From Flavobacterium alvei (GTDB lineage: Bacteria; Bacteroidota; Bacteroidia; Flavobacteriales; Flavobacteriaceae): a stretch of DNA of 64,000 bases. A program made the translations under genes and the position numbers. This document shows, piece after piece, positions 45,255 to 54,043 of the stretch. Numbering within the stretch: position 1 is the first letter of the stretch; every line of letters starts with the position of its first letter. The notes beneath the pieces were generated by a model. That model had not been told where the DNA came from, made no database searches, and was given only the letters and a program-made list of their open reading frames with translations. The stretch is taken from contig NZ_PQVG01000001.1 in NCBI RefSeq assembly GCF_002920895.1, positions 434,001 through 498,000 of the forward strand, read 5' to 3'.

Positions 45255-45965
45255 TTAAATACTAATAAAAGCGGTTGAAAATTCCTGTTCGGCAATTAAA
45301 TCGCGATAATCAATAACGCTTTTGTTTCTTTTAATGGTTACTTGAGTAATACTCACTGTTTTTAAAACATTTTCTCGATTGATAATCAAGCCATTTTCAG
45401 AATCATCCCCTGATGTGTTTTGATGAAAATCGAGCATATCTGAAGCGGCAACAGTTGTTTTGTTTTTCAAAAAATCAGCAAACCAATCCGAACGTTTTTT
45501 TCTGATTGCTTCAGGATATAAAGTAACTGACGACCAAATATAATTTTGTGATTCGTCTAACTGAGTCGTTCTTTTTTTGGAACCATCCCAAATCAGTTCA
45601 TAGAGTGCTTTGTCTTGATATAAAACCAAAGTAAAAGGTTCAATGTTTTCGAGATTGATCTGCTTCCAAAATTCTTTAGGTGAGTCTGAAGCTATTATAT
45701 CCAAAGCAATTAATCCACGACTTTTCCTATACGAAAGATGAACTTCATGTTTGATGATTCCTCCATTCAACACTACCAAAACCGTTCCATTCGCATCTGC
45801 AACAAACCAGGTTCCTCCTGCTTTCTGATCTTTGGGATACATTAGATTTTTACCGTTAAACGTATAGCTTTGGGGTAGAATGGCACTTGGGCGAATCACT
45901 TTTTCATCCCGATTAGAAGTGATTATTACCTCATCATTATTACGTACAAAACTTACTGTACACAT
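45255..45965 (-). CDS. NRDE (TANGO2-like) family protein
   Basis: The 236-residue protein begins MCTVSFV with Cys2 and has the name-giving NRDE at about 18-21 (SNRDEKVIRP), then GGTWFVADANG. The eukaryotic relative TANGO2 is linked to haem or lipid handling; the bacterial function is unproven. Its start overlaps the DinB gene by 13 bases. Cys2 right after Met fits the family, so the overlap is probably real. Confidence 0.85.
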   Translation of the reverse strand: MCTVSFVRNNDEVIITSNRDEKVIRPSAILPQSYTFNGKNLMYPKDQKAGGTWFVADANGTVLVVLNGGIIKHEVHLSYRKSRGLIALDIIASDSPKEFWKQINLENIEPFTLVLYQDKALYELIWDGSKKRTTQLDESQNYIWSSVTLYPEAIRKKRSDWFADFLKNKTTVAASDMLDFHQNTSGDDSENGLIINRENVLKTVSITQVTIKRNKSVIDYRDLIAEQEFSTAFISI

Positions 45966-46441
45966 TGTTTTCTGTATTCTATGGTGGAGCGAGCCACACC
46001 AAAATTTTCATTTATTAAAATATTTTCATATTGCAAAACAGCCACTTTTATCAATGCCTGATGATGAATGCAATGTTCTAAATTATACAGCAGTTCTCTG
46101 TAATAATTGCTTTGAATCCTTAGAACAAGTCCGTTTATCACTTGTTCTAAATAGATTGTTTTGTCTTCATTTTGAAGACCTATTTTTACATCAAAAATAC
46201 ATTGCTTTGCAAATACTGATTCTGTTTGAATGCGCTGATTTCGTTCTCGATTATCATAATTCAATAGTCCAGAAGCATAACTATTTTGAAGACATTGAAA
46301 CATTTCGATAATGTGTCGCGTATGCTCGCCAATGGTTGAATTACTTAACGCTTTACAAGATTTAGAATAATCAGTATCAGACAATTGATCTAACAAATTA
46401 GTTAACTCGTCTAAACTTTGATGTATGGATTGTATCAACAT
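45953..46441 (-). CDS. DinB/YfiT-like family protein
   Basis: The 162-residue protein has the four-helix DinB-like pattern with metal-type histidines: IGEHTRHIIEMF (about 37-48) and LYNLEHCIHHQALI (about 124-137). Many members are thiol-dependent transferases. It lies 2 bases after the DoxX gene and overlaps the NRDE gene by 13. Confidence 0.82.
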   Translation of the reverse strand: MLIQSIHQSLDELTNLLDQLSDTDYSKSCKALSNSTIGEHTRHIIEMFQCLQNSYASGLLNYDNRERNQRIQTESVFAKQCIFDVKIGLQNEDKTIYLEQVINGLVLRIQSNYYRELLYNLEHCIHHQALIKVAVLQYENILINENFGVARSTIEYRKQCVQ

Positions 46442-46443
46442 AA

Positions 46444-46830
46444 TTATTTTATTTTTAGAAAGTTAAACACTTTATATCTATCCAAATAAAGCAGCACTAA
46501 ACAACATATGAATGTAATTAAAGCCAGCGCAAAAAGAAATCCTCCATCTCCCTGAACTTCAACCCCTAAAACAAATATATGCGAAAAAATGGCACCAATC
46601 ATAACTCCACAACCGCCCAAAGCACCAAGCCAGGTTGTTTTTGGAATTAAAAGCAATATGGCTACAATTAATTCGGCAATTCCAGAACCTATTCGTCCAT
46701 AAGGTTCTATACCTAAGGTAGAAAATATATAAATACTTTCGGGTGCTGCCGTAAATTTGAAATACAAAGTTTGCACTAAAATTACCGAAGCCACTATTCT
46801 TAAAATCCAGGTTATTTGATTTTTTTTCAT
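46444..46830 (-). CDS. DoxX family membrane protein
   Basis: The 128-residue protein has four hydrophobic segments and the DoxX pattern FKFTAAPESIYIFSTLGIEP near the start (split: YFKFTAAPE, STLGIEP) and GIAELIVAILLLIP. DoxX relatives are linked to redox and quinone or sulfur chemistry. It is 7 bases after the YHS gene. Confidence 0.82.
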   Translation of the reverse strand: MKKNQITWILRIVASVILVQTLYFKFTAAPESIYIFSTLGIEPYGRIGSGIAELIVAILLLIPKTTWLGALGGCGVMIGAIFSHIFVLGVEVQGDGGFLFALALITFICCLVLLYLDRYKVFNFLKIK

Positions 46831-46837
46831 CGCTTTA

Positions 46838-47299
46838 CTATTTATAAATTTTTCTCCAGTTGTTTTCTGCTTTAGCTTTCAAATTAGCTTCATTTTTATT
46901 CCAGTTTTTCAACGTATTATTAAAAAATGCATTGTAAAATAAATAGAGTTTTCCGTCCATAATTTTAAAAGTTTCGGGGTTTATTTCGACTTTATCGCCT
47001 GAATCACCCATTGCAAAAGCACACCAACCGCCAAATTGTGGTTCAAAATTTGCCGGATTTTTTAGAAAAACAGCTTTATTTTCGGCTGATGAAAATTTAT
47101 ATACAACTCCCATATAAGAAGCCGTCAATTCATTTTTTCCTTTTACTGCTTTGTTTTGTTTAAAATAAGCCACAGGATCGTAGCCTTGAATGGCCACTTT
47201 ATTTTCTAAATTAAATTGCGCTATTCTTTTAGCGTCATTTTGCGAAAAACTGGTTAAGGAAATCAATCCTAACATAACAACGAGGAATACTTTTTTCAT
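46838..47299 (-). CDS. Exported YHS-domain protein
   Basis: The 153-residue protein has a signal peptide (cut near Ser19-Gln20) and a YHS-type domain: VAIQGYDPVAYF (about 35-46), VYKFSSAENKAVFLKNP and EPQFGGWCAFAMG with one Cys. YHS domains are thought to bind metals, often copper. It is exported to the periplasm. Neighbouring DoxX and redoxin genes suggest a redox or metal role. Confidence 0.88.
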   Translation of the reverse strand: MKKVFLVVMLGLISLTSFSQNDAKRIAQFNLENKVAIQGYDPVAYFKQNKAVKGKNELTASYMGVVYKFSSAENKAVFLKNPANFEPQFGGWCAFAMGDSGDKVEINPETFKIMDGKLYLFYNAFFNNTLKNWNKNEANLKAKAENNWRKIYK

Positions 47300-47311
47300 A
47301 ATCTATGAAAC

Positions 47312-48211
47312 TTAAAATGAATATTTATATAAAATTCCGGCAACAAAACTTCGAGTCAATCCGTCTGGACGCACTTCACGGACTACAAATGGAGTGGCTA
47401 ACGAAAGCTCAATCCCATTTTGCTTATTGATGTCATAAGCAGTAATCAGATTTCCATTTATGGTCAGCCCATCCGAACCAGCAATGGTTTCTCTTTTTCC
47501 AAAAATATTTTCAAAACTATCTTCTCCTAAATGATAAATAAACAACAGATTGGGTTTAATGGTAAATTTATTATTAGTTGTTTTTATCGAATAAGTAGCT
47601 CTTAACAACGCATCGGGTTTGCGTTCAAACAAATTTGTCGAAGGAAAATCATCTGGTCCGCTATATTCTTTGAAATACGAGTTTTTATTCGAATTGATTA
47701 CCGGAATTTGGACAGCGCCATTAAAATCCCATTTCTTGTAATGCAGATTTGTTCCCAAAAACAAGTCCATCGTTCCTAAACTGGATTGGTAATCCATTGG
47801 CAAAGAATAGCCGTTAATTTTAAGATTAGAGGAATTAAAAGGAAATTTCAAACCCACAAGTGTGCTCCACTGCTTTTTATTCTTTTCTTTAAAAGTATAA
47901 TTTCCAATTAAATAAGCATCACCAAATTGGCTCTTTGTTCCAAAACTTCCTTTTGCCGCGGAAAAAGCAACCTTGGAAGTAAAAGAATAGTGTTCGTTAA
48001 AACGTTTGGTATAACTAATATAAGGAGAAAAATATTTCACATCCGATTCTCCTGCTCCAAGAATGGCAGCTACTTCAATAGTATTTCTAAATTCTTTTTC
48101 ATTAGATTGAAAAGCGTGATTAATAGAACACAAACCAGCATCACTACAACCTTGTGCAAACGAAAAATTCACAATTAAAGCAAACGAAACAATAAAAAAT
48201 ATCTTTTTCAT
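47312..48211 (-). CDS. Outer-membrane beta-barrel-like protein with CxxxxxC motif
   Basis: The 299-residue protein has a signal peptide, then GCSDAGLCSINHAF just after it, and alternating strands (NTIEVAAILGAGESDV, FSPYISYTKRF, YSFTSKVAF, STLVGLKFP) ending in YKYSF, an aromatic C-terminus usual for outer-membrane barrels. The two Cys in CSDAGLC near the mature N-terminus are unusual and could bind a metal. Function unknown. Confidence 0.7.
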   Translation of the reverse strand: MKKIFFIVSFALIVNFSFAQGCSDAGLCSINHAFQSNEKEFRNTIEVAAILGAGESDVKYFSPYISYTKRFNEHYSFTSKVAFSAAKGSFGTKSQFGDAYLIGNYTFKEKNKKQWSTLVGLKFPFNSSNLKINGYSLPMDYQSSLGTMDLFLGTNLHYKKWDFNGAVQIPVINSNKNSYFKEYSGPDDFPSTNLFERKPDALLRATYSIKTTNNKFTIKPNLLFIYHLGEDSFENIFGKRETIAGSDGLTINGNLITAYDINKQNGIELSLATPFVVREVRPDGLTRSFVAGILYKYSF

Positions 48212-48221
48212 AGTTCTAGAT

Positions 48222-48641
48222 TTAATTTTGAATTAATGATGCAACCGCAAACAAATGATTGTATTGCTGGCAATTAATGAGTACGTATTTATAATCGGAA
48301 ATAATAACCGATTCCGGGATTGAATAAATCATAGCTGGATTTAGATTTCCCAAATTAACAAATTCTGTGGGAGTACTTGTTTTAGATAGATACACTTTCA
48401 AATCAGGACCATCGGAAATAGAAAAATTTTCTAATTTTAATTTGTATTGATTTGCTTCGAAATAAATTTTCACTCCACCAGCCACTGATATTCCTGATGT
48501 TGGCACAAAATCTCCCTGACTTTTTAGAATTGAAATTGGAGAAACTGGTGCTGGAGCAATAGTATTGCTTGTTAAATCGCCCTGCACTTCACAAGAACAT
48601 ATGATGACAAACAATCCGAATACTAAAAATACAGTTCTCAT
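48222..48641 (-). CDS. DM13-domain lipoprotein
   Basis: The 139-residue protein has a lipoprotein signal with Cys17 (VIICSCEV) and a DM13 domain (SQGDFVPTSGISVAGGVKIY, about 41-60; ISDGPDLKVYLSK). DM13 is predicted to be a redox or haem-related extracellular domain. It is a lipid-anchored protein 6 bases after the redoxin gene. Confidence 0.82.
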   Translation of the reverse strand: MRTVFLVFGLFVIICSCEVQGDLTSNTIAPAPVSPISILKSQGDFVPTSGISVAGGVKIYFEANQYKLKLENFSISDGPDLKVYLSKTSTPTEFVNLGNLNPAMIYSIPESVIISDYKYVLINCQQYNHLFAVASLIQN

Positions 48642-48647
48642 CTTGAT

Positions 48648-49244
48648 TTATTTTAAATTTTTTAAAACTGGCACTAACAAATCCGATGTTATTCGATGTT
48701 TGAAATCGGGTGAAATATATTCGAAAAGTATATCTGAATCTTCATTAACCACAAAAACTGCTGGAACTGGCAAAAAACTAGAGTTAACTCCATTTGAATT
48801 TACGTTAATAACTGATTTATAGTTTTCTGGAACTTCAAAAGCAATCCCTACCGCTTTGATTAATTCACCTTTGGAATCCGAAAGCAAAGTATATTTTATT
48901 TTATCTTTTTCTTTAGTAATTTTTAAATTTTCAGGAGCATCTGGACTTACTGCAATAATTTGAAATCCTAAATCGATGATTTGGTTTTCGGCTTCAGACA
49001 GTGCAGACAAATGCATATTACAATAGGGACACCAACCGCCACGGTAAAAAATCAAGACAGTTTTTTTATCGTTAAGCAAATCAGAAATCTTTACATCAGC
49101 ATTTTCAGAAGATTTTAAACTAAGGTTTGGGATTTTCTCTCCTATCAATAAAGGAGATATATCCGTTGCGACTTTAGGAAGTGCATTTTGAGCATTGGTG
49201 ACAAAACTCACTATTACGAGTAGAATAAAAAGTGTTTTTTTCAT
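48648..49244 (-). CDS. Exported peroxiredoxin-like/AhpC-TSA redoxin
   Basis: The 198-residue protein has a signal peptide and a thioredoxin-fold redoxin domain with FYRGGWCPYCNMHLSALSEAE (split: GGWCPYC, then NMHLSAL), a CxxC active site at about residues 71-74. It is a periplasmic thiol-disulfide or peroxide-reducing enzyme. It starts the nine-gene operon; an inverted repeat lies just before it. Confidence 0.88.
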   Translation of the reverse strand: MKKTLFILLVIVSFVTNAQNALPKVATDISPLLIGEKIPNLSLKSSENADVKISDLLNDKKTVLIFYRGGWCPYCNMHLSALSEAENQIIDLGFQIIAVSPDAPENLKITKEKDKIKYTLLSDSKGELIKAVGIAFEVPENYKSVINVNSNGVNSSFLPVPAVFVVNEDSDILFEYISPDFKHRITSDLLVPVLKNLK

Positions 49245-49253
49245 AGTTTCAAG

Positions 49254-49280
49254 TTTTACATTTTTAATAACAATGTAAAA
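49254..49280. promoter_or_regulatory. Inverted repeat before the redoxin operon, possible operator
   Basis: TTTTACATT (49254-49262) and AATGTAAAA (49272-49280) are perfect 9-bp arms with a 9-base spacer, starting 10 bases before the redoxin ATG. It could be a regulator site or a hairpin; the AraC and Crp/Fnr genes nearby are candidates. Confidence 0.5.
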
Positions 49281-49341
49281 TTACTTCAATATGAAAAAAC
49301 GAATTGTCGGCTAATTTACAGTTTGAGCAAAATAGTTACTT

Positions 49342-50229
49342 TTAACTGGAAGCTCTGGCAAAACCCACCGTATCGCGATACATTTGGGGTGAAACATAAG
49401 CATTGGTTTTAAAAAAACGGCTAAAATAATGCTCATCGTTATAACCCAATTCAAAGGCGATTTCTTTGACCGGCTTATTGGTAAGATATAGTTCTCTTTT
49501 GGCTTCAATAATAATCCGCTCGGCAATTAAATTAGTAAGCGTTTTGTTGAAATGATTTTTGGTAATTTTTGCTAATGCCTTGGGAGTAATATGCAGCAAA
49601 TCGGCATAATCTCTTGCTGTGTGTTTTGTTTTGAAATGAATTTCTATGTAATTTTTTAGATTTTGAAGTATAAAAGGCTCTTTATCTGAAACGTCCAACA
49701 ACACCTCTGGATGCTGTTCTTTCTTAAGACGAGATGCTGTTATTAAAAATATTTTTAAATAAGAAATCAAAAGTTCGTACTGTGCCAATGCCGTATTTTG
49801 CATCTCGACTTTCATTTGTTCTAAAACCATTTCCAAAGTTGTTTTCGAAACTTCATCAAGAGTAATATAGGGTGGCTGATATATATTATTAAACAAAACA
49901 CCATTGCAGGCTACCTCTTGATGATGCTTAATTATGCAAAAAAAATCGGGATGAAACCGAATCACGACACCCTCTATCGAATTGTTTGGCTCAATCATAA
50001 ATGGCTGATAAGGTGCGAACGAGAGCAATTGATTTTCGACAAAATCATATTCTGAAAAATCAACTTTAACGGTACCTTTTCCTTTTTTAATCCAAATCAA
50101 AGAATAATAGTTTACTCTTTGAATTTGATCAAAATGAGTATTATCCATAAAAGAAAACAGCTTAAAAGCAAGATTTCCATTTTGTGGATTTATTAAGGTA
50201 AAGTCGGACTGATTTATCATAGAATTCAA
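49342..50229 (-). CDS. AraC family transcriptional regulator
   Basis: The 295-residue protein has an N-terminal cupin-like sensing domain (about 5-160) and a C-terminal AraC DNA-binding domain with LTNKPVKEIAFELGYNDEHYFSRFFK (split: EIAFELGYNDEHYFSRFF). It starts 14 bases after the pyridoxamine-oxidase-like gene on the same strand. Whether MNSMINQ or the inner Met4 is the start cannot be told. It may control its own operon or the redoxin operon. Confidence 0.9.
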   Translation of the reverse strand: MNSMINQSDFTLINPQNGNLAFKLFSFMDNTHFDQIQRVNYYSLIWIKKGKGTVKVDFSEYDFVENQLLSFAPYQPFMIEPNNSIEGVVIRFHPDFFCIIKHHQEVACNGVLFNNIYQPPYITLDEVSKTTLEMVLEQMKVEMQNTALAQYELLISYLKIFLITASRLKKEQHPEVLLDVSDKEPFILQNLKNYIEIHFKTKHTARDYADLLHITPKALAKITKNHFNKTLTNLIAERIIIEAKRELYLTNKPVKEIAFELGYNDEHYFSRFFKTNAYVSPQMYRDTVGFARASS

Positions 50230-50243
50230 ATTTTACAACCTAT

Positions 50244-50873
50244 TTAGCTTAAACCTGATGCTTTCAATTTATTTTTAAGACTCTCTATTTCTTCTTCTAA
50301 TTTTGAAATGTATTGAAATTTTGGTTCAAAAGCTATTTGTATTTCTTCAACAGTAAAACGGGGTTTGATATGTTGTGGACAATTCCAATCAAAAGCCTCA
50401 ATATGAAAAAGGATTATTCGCTCCGGACGAAACTCATATTCACCTAAATCGAGTTTAGCCAGCAGTTGAGGATTATCTTTGAGCTCAGCAATTTCGGCTT
50501 TAGCAAAAATTTTCAATCTCGCCCTTGCTGGATAATCCACCAAAATTAATGCTGCATTATTATTAGTCGCAAAATTACCAACAGATATGTATTGTTTGTT
50601 TCCTGAAAAATCAATGAAACCAATAGTATCTTTATCCAAGACTTTCAAGAAGCCTTTAGGACCGCCACGATGCTGAATATATGGATAGTTTTTTTCGCCA
50701 ATGGAAGCCAAATAAAAACTATCCCGATTGGCTATAAAACCCATTTCATTTTCGGACAAACCATCAATGACATTGAATTTTTCCATTCTTTCATATCCCT
50801 TTCGGCTGCCGTGTTCTTCCTGCAGCTTCTTAACAGCATCCGAAAATGCTATTTCGGCAAAATTTTTAGCCAT
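50244..50873 (-). CDS. Pyridoxamine 5'-phosphate oxidase-like flavoprotein family
   Basis: The 209-residue protein belongs to the split-barrel PNPOx-like family: NEMGFIANRDSFYLASIGE, YPYIQHRGGPKGFLKVLD and the C-terminal IEAFDWNCPQHIKPRF. FMN- or F420-dependent reduction or peroxide defence is inferred from the family; substrate unknown. It lies 5 bases from the DUF1348 gene. Confidence 0.85.
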   Translation of the reverse strand: MAKNFAEIAFSDAVKKLQEEHGSRKGYERMEKFNVIDGLSENEMGFIANRDSFYLASIGEKNYPYIQHRGGPKGFLKVLDKDTIGFIDFSGNKQYISVGNFATNNNAALILVDYPARARLKIFAKAEIAELKDNPQLLAKLDLGEYEFRPERIILFHIEAFDWNCPQHIKPRFTVEEIQIAFEPKFQYISKLEEEIESLKNKLKASGLS

Positions 50874-50878
50874 AACAA

Positions 50879-51301
50879 TTATTTTAATTTTCTATCCTTT
50901 TCTTCAATTGGCAAATCATTAATACTGGCAAATCTTTTTTGCATCAGGCCATTTTCATCAAACTCCCAATTTTCATTTCCATACGCTCTGAACCATTGGC
51001 CTTCTTGATTTTGATATTCATATTCAAACCGAACAGCAATTCTGTTTTCGCGAAAACCCCAAAGTTCCTTTTTAAGCTTATAATTTTTCTCTTTATCAAA
51101 TTTTCCTTTTAAAAAAACAACTACCTCATCTCTGCCATTTATAAAATCCGTTCTGTTTCGCCATTCGGTATTTATGGTATAGGCTTTAGAAATACGATCT
51201 GGATCTTTACTATTCCAGGCATCTTCTGCTAGTTGCACTTTTTGCAAAGCTGTTTCCAAACTGAATGGAGGCAACGGAAATTTTTGTTCAATTGTATTCA
51301 T
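50879..51301 (-). CDS. DUF1348 / nuclear transport factor 2-like protein
   Basis: The 140-residue protein has the NTF2-like fold with [16 protein letters not shown] (about 27-42), [14 protein letters not shown] and [23 protein letters not shown] (split into short blocks). Function is unknown; cone-shaped fold suggests small-ligand binding. It heads the DUF1348, PNPOx-like, AraC run. Confidence 0.82.
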   Translation of the reverse strand: MNTIEQKFPLPPFSLETALQKVQLAEDAWNSKDPDRISKAYTINTEWRNRTDFINGRDEVVVFLKGKFDKEKNYKLKKELWGFRENRIAVRFEYEYQNQEGQWFRAYGNENWEFDENGLMQKRFASINDLPIEEKDRKLK

Positions 51302-51327
51302 ATTTCATTGTTTAAGAGTTAAAAAAA

Positions 51328-51354
51328 CAAACCAACCCAAATTGAATTGGTTTG
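51328..51354 (-). terminator. Terminator after the carboxymuconolactone decarboxylase-like gene
   Basis: Arms CAAACCAA (51328-51335) and TTGGTTTG (51347-51354) give an 8-bp stem followed by a T-run on the minus strand. Confidence 0.75.
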
Positions 51355-51366
51355 CCAATTTACAAA

Positions 51367-51897
51367 TTAAAGCGCTGGAGCTAATGGAAAATCTACAGGT
51401 ATCTGAGTTAGATTATGCAAATAATTCATCGCCGTTTTATCGCTTATTTGAAGAATTAAATCCACCAGATTTTCGTTGTTATATCCTTGCGAGAAAAAAG
51501 CATCTACTTTGTCTGAGCTTGCTTTTCCTTTATTTTCAGTAACATCAGCGGCTAATTGTACCAAAGCATTTAATTTAGTATCCGAAGATTTCCCTTTTCT
51601 GATATCTAGCAATTGATCTTCTGAAAACCCGTTCATTTTTCCTAAAACCAAATGAGCGCTTTGGCAATACACACATCCGTTAACTTGGCTTACAATTAAA
51701 TTTACTGCTTCTTTCTCTTTATTAGACAAAGATGTTTTGGCGTTTTGATAGGCTAAAAATCGCTCTAAACCGTTTTTAGAATACCCAATTGTGGCATACA
51801 AATTAGGAACAAATCCTAATGCCTTTTGCAAATTATCAAAAACTAATTGATTGTTTTCTGAAACTTCTTCTCTTGCTGGAACTGTAAATGTTGTCAT
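51367..51897 (-). CDS. Carboxymuconolactone decarboxylase/AhpD-like protein
   Basis: The protein has the AhpD-type active site CVYCQSAH (CxxC plus His, in NGCVYCQSAHLVLG). I use the ATG at 51897 (176 residues, MTTFTVPARE); a longer frame to 52005 has no family support in its first 36 residues. AhpD-like proteins are thiol-based peroxidases or alkylhydroperoxidase partners. It lies between the Crp/Fnr regulator and the DUF1348 operon. Confidence 0.88.
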   Translation of the reverse strand: MTTFTVPAREEVSENNQLVFDNLQKALGFVPNLYATIGYSKNGLERFLAYQNAKTSLSNKEKEAVNLIVSQVNGCVYCQSAHLVLGKMNGFSEDQLLDIRKGKSSDTKLNALVQLAADVTENKGKASSDKVDAFFSQGYNNENLVDLILQISDKTAMNYLHNLTQIPVDFPLAPAL

Positions 51898-52039
51898 TTT
51901 TGTTTTGTTTAAAATTGCTTGTCGATATTGACAGTGCAAAGATGCGACGGCCTTCAAACAATATAAATGGACAATTAACGTGGCTTGATGGACAATTTTC
52001 CCCAAGTGAATATTTTCTCCAAAATCCTGTCAGGATAAG

Positions 52040-52717
52040 TTATAGTTGGGTTATATCAGCAATGATAATTTCTTTTCTGTTATACATTATAAGATTATTG
52101 GCTTCCATTTCATTCAGTAATTGAGTTGCGGTTTGCCTTGAAGTACAAATAATCTGGGCAATATCATTTTGGGTTAAATAATTACCAATAGTAACCGAAT
52201 TCCCTTCTCTGACTCCTTCTTTTTCTGCCCAATCCTTCAGGAATTGGTACAATCTGGTTTTGGCATCTTTAGAAATTAAATTGGCATAACTGTTTTTGAT
52301 GCGCTTCATTTTCAGCCCCACAAACTTGGTATAGGAAAGTGCCAAGGTGGGATTTCTTAGCAATAAATCTTCAAAATCAGACATCAGAAAACTGCAAATA
52401 GTCACATCATCCGAAAGTACTTTTGCATATTCATTGGCTTTATCATCTGTTTCCAAAGTTAATTCGCCAAATAAATCCCCTTTCTGAATAATGTCTTTTA
52501 TAGTTTCATTTCCATCTTCATCAACGGCTACAATTTTGATATTTCCTTTTTTGAGCAAAAAAATACGAGGCACATCGGAAGAAGAGAAATAAATAATTTC
52601 TCCTTTTGATGCTTTTTTAAAACCAGTGATAATGCACAATTGTTTGATTTGCGACATACTCAATGTCCAAAACAATTTGTGGTCTCGTAAATACCAGTAT
52701 TTTAATTCTTCATACAT
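52040..52717 (-). CDS. Crp/Fnr family transcriptional regulator
   Basis: The protein has an N-terminal cyclic-nucleotide-binding-like domain (EIIYFSSSDVPRIFLLKKGN, about 41-60) and a C-terminal winged helix with QNDIAQIICTSRQTATQLLN (about 184-203). The start at 52717 (225 residues, MYEELKYW) fits the family; the longer frame to 52771 does not. No Cys cluster for FeS binding is seen. It may control the AhpD-like gene downstream. Confidence 0.9.
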   Translation of the reverse strand: MYEELKYWYLRDHKLFWTLSMSQIKQLCIITGFKKASKGEIIYFSSSDVPRIFLLKKGNIKIVAVDEDGNETIKDIIQKGDLFGELTLETDDKANEYAKVLSDDVTICSFLMSDFEDLLLRNPTLALSYTKFVGLKMKRIKNSYANLISKDAKTRLYQFLKDWAEKEGVREGNSVTIGNYLTQNDIAQIICTSRQTATQLLNEMEANNLIMYNRKEIIIADITQL

Positions 52718-52754
52718 AAGATTGCGTCGATAATGTGTAAAAGTAAATAAAAAA

Positions 52755-52783
52755 CCCTTCAAAATTTTCAACTCTGAAGGGTA
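52755..52783 (-). terminator. Terminator after the acyl-CoA dehydrogenase gene
   Basis: Eight-base arms (52755-52762 and 52776-52783, ACCCTTCA and its complement) are followed by a T-run on the minus strand, past the acyl-CoA dehydrogenase stop. Confidence 0.75.
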
Positions 52784-52804
52784 TTATAAATTAATACTTT
52801 CAAT

Positions 52805-53947
52805 CTAGTGAGCAATAATACTTCGTGAAATCACGATTTTCTGGATTTCGGAAGTCCCTTCATAAATTTGGGTAATCTTGGCATCACGCATCAATCGCTC
52901 TACGTGGTATTCGCGAACATAACCGTTTCCTCCGTGAATCTGCACAGCTTCAATTGTAGTATCCATAGCGGTTTGCGATGCAAAAAGTTTGGACATTGCC
53001 CCACTAATGTCATAATTATGATGATGATCTTTATCCCAAGCTGCCTTCAAACAAAGATGACGAGCAGCTTCAATATTGACAAACATATCGGCTAATTTGA
53101 ATGCGATTGCTTGATGGTTACAAATTTCTGTGCCAAAGGATTTTCTTTCTTTTGAATATTTTAATGCTAGTTCATAAGCTCCAGAAGCGATTCCCAATGC
53201 CTGAGAAGCAATCCCAATTCTTCCTCCAGCCAAAGTTTTCATTGCAAATTTGAAACCGAAACCTTCCTCTCCAATTCTGTTTTCTTTAGGTACTTTTACA
53301 TCATTAAATTGCAATGAATGTGTATCAGAACCACGAATTCCCATTTTATGCTCTTTCGGTCCAACGGTAAATCCCGGCATATCTTTGGTCATAATCAACG
53401 CATTAATTCCTTTGCTTCTTTTCTCGACATTGGTTTGGGCAATGACAATATAAAACGAAGCTGTATTCCCGTTAGTAATCCAATTTTTTGTTCCGTTTAC
53501 CAAATAATAATCGCCCATATCGATAGCGGTTGTTTTTTGCGAAGTGGCATCGCTACCAGCTTCGGGTTCGCTCAAACAAAAAGCACCGTGAATTTGACCC
53601 GATGCCAAAAGTGGCAACCAATGTTGTTTTTGTTCTTCGGTTCCAAATTCCTGCAATCCCCAACAAACAAGAGAATTATTGACAGACATCACCACCGAAG
53701 CTGAAGCATCAATTTTAGAAATTTCTTCCATTGCCAAAACATACGAAATTGTATCAAGACCGCTTCCGCCGTATTTTGGATCGACCATCATTCCCATAAA
53801 ACCGAGCTCTCCCATTTTTTTGATTTGTTCAGCTGGAAAAATTTGCTTTTCGTCTCTTTCAATTACACCAGGCAAAAGTTCGTTTTGGGCAAAATCTCTG
53901 GCAGCTTGTTGCACCATTAATTGCTCTTCGGCTAGATTAAAATCCAT
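52805..53947 (-). CDS. Acyl-CoA dehydrogenase
   Basis: The 380-residue flavoprotein has the acyl-CoA dehydrogenase signatures CLSEPEAGSDA (about 133-143), the FAD-binding RMGIRGSDTH region and the catalytic base Glu363 in QIYEGTSEIQ. It oxidises acyl-CoA in fatty-acid or amino-acid breakdown. The Glu position in the C-terminus is that of the short-chain class; substrate not determined. Confidence 0.95.
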   Translation of the reverse strand: MDFNLAEEQLMVQQAARDFAQNELLPGVIERDEKQIFPAEQIKKMGELGFMGMMVDPKYGGSGLDTISYVLAMEEISKIDASASVVMSVNNSLVCWGLQEFGTEEQKQHWLPLLASGQIHGAFCLSEPEAGSDATSQKTTAIDMGDYYLVNGTKNWITNGNTASFYIVIAQTNVEKRSKGINALIMTKDMPGFTVGPKEHKMGIRGSDTHSLQFNDVKVPKENRIGEEGFGFKFAMKTLAGGRIGIASQALGIASGAYELALKYSKERKSFGTEICNHQAIAFKLADMFVNIEAARHLCLKAAWDKDHHHNYDISGAMSKLFASQTAMDTTIEAVQIHGGNGYVREYHVERLMRDAKITQIYEGTSEIQKIVISRSIIAH

Positions 53948-54031
53948 AATTATTTAAAATAAATGACGTTATTTGTTATAAAAATACATTCAAAGATAAT
54001 TTTTTATACGGAACTATTCAATTATGATTCG

Positions 54032-54039
54032 TAAATTTG
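54032..54039 (+). promoter_or_regulatory. Promoter -7 box of anmK
   Basis: TAAATTTG fits TAnnTTTG and ends five bases before the anmK ATG at 54044, so a leaderless transcript is possible. Confidence 0.5.
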
Positions 54040-54043
54040 ACTA

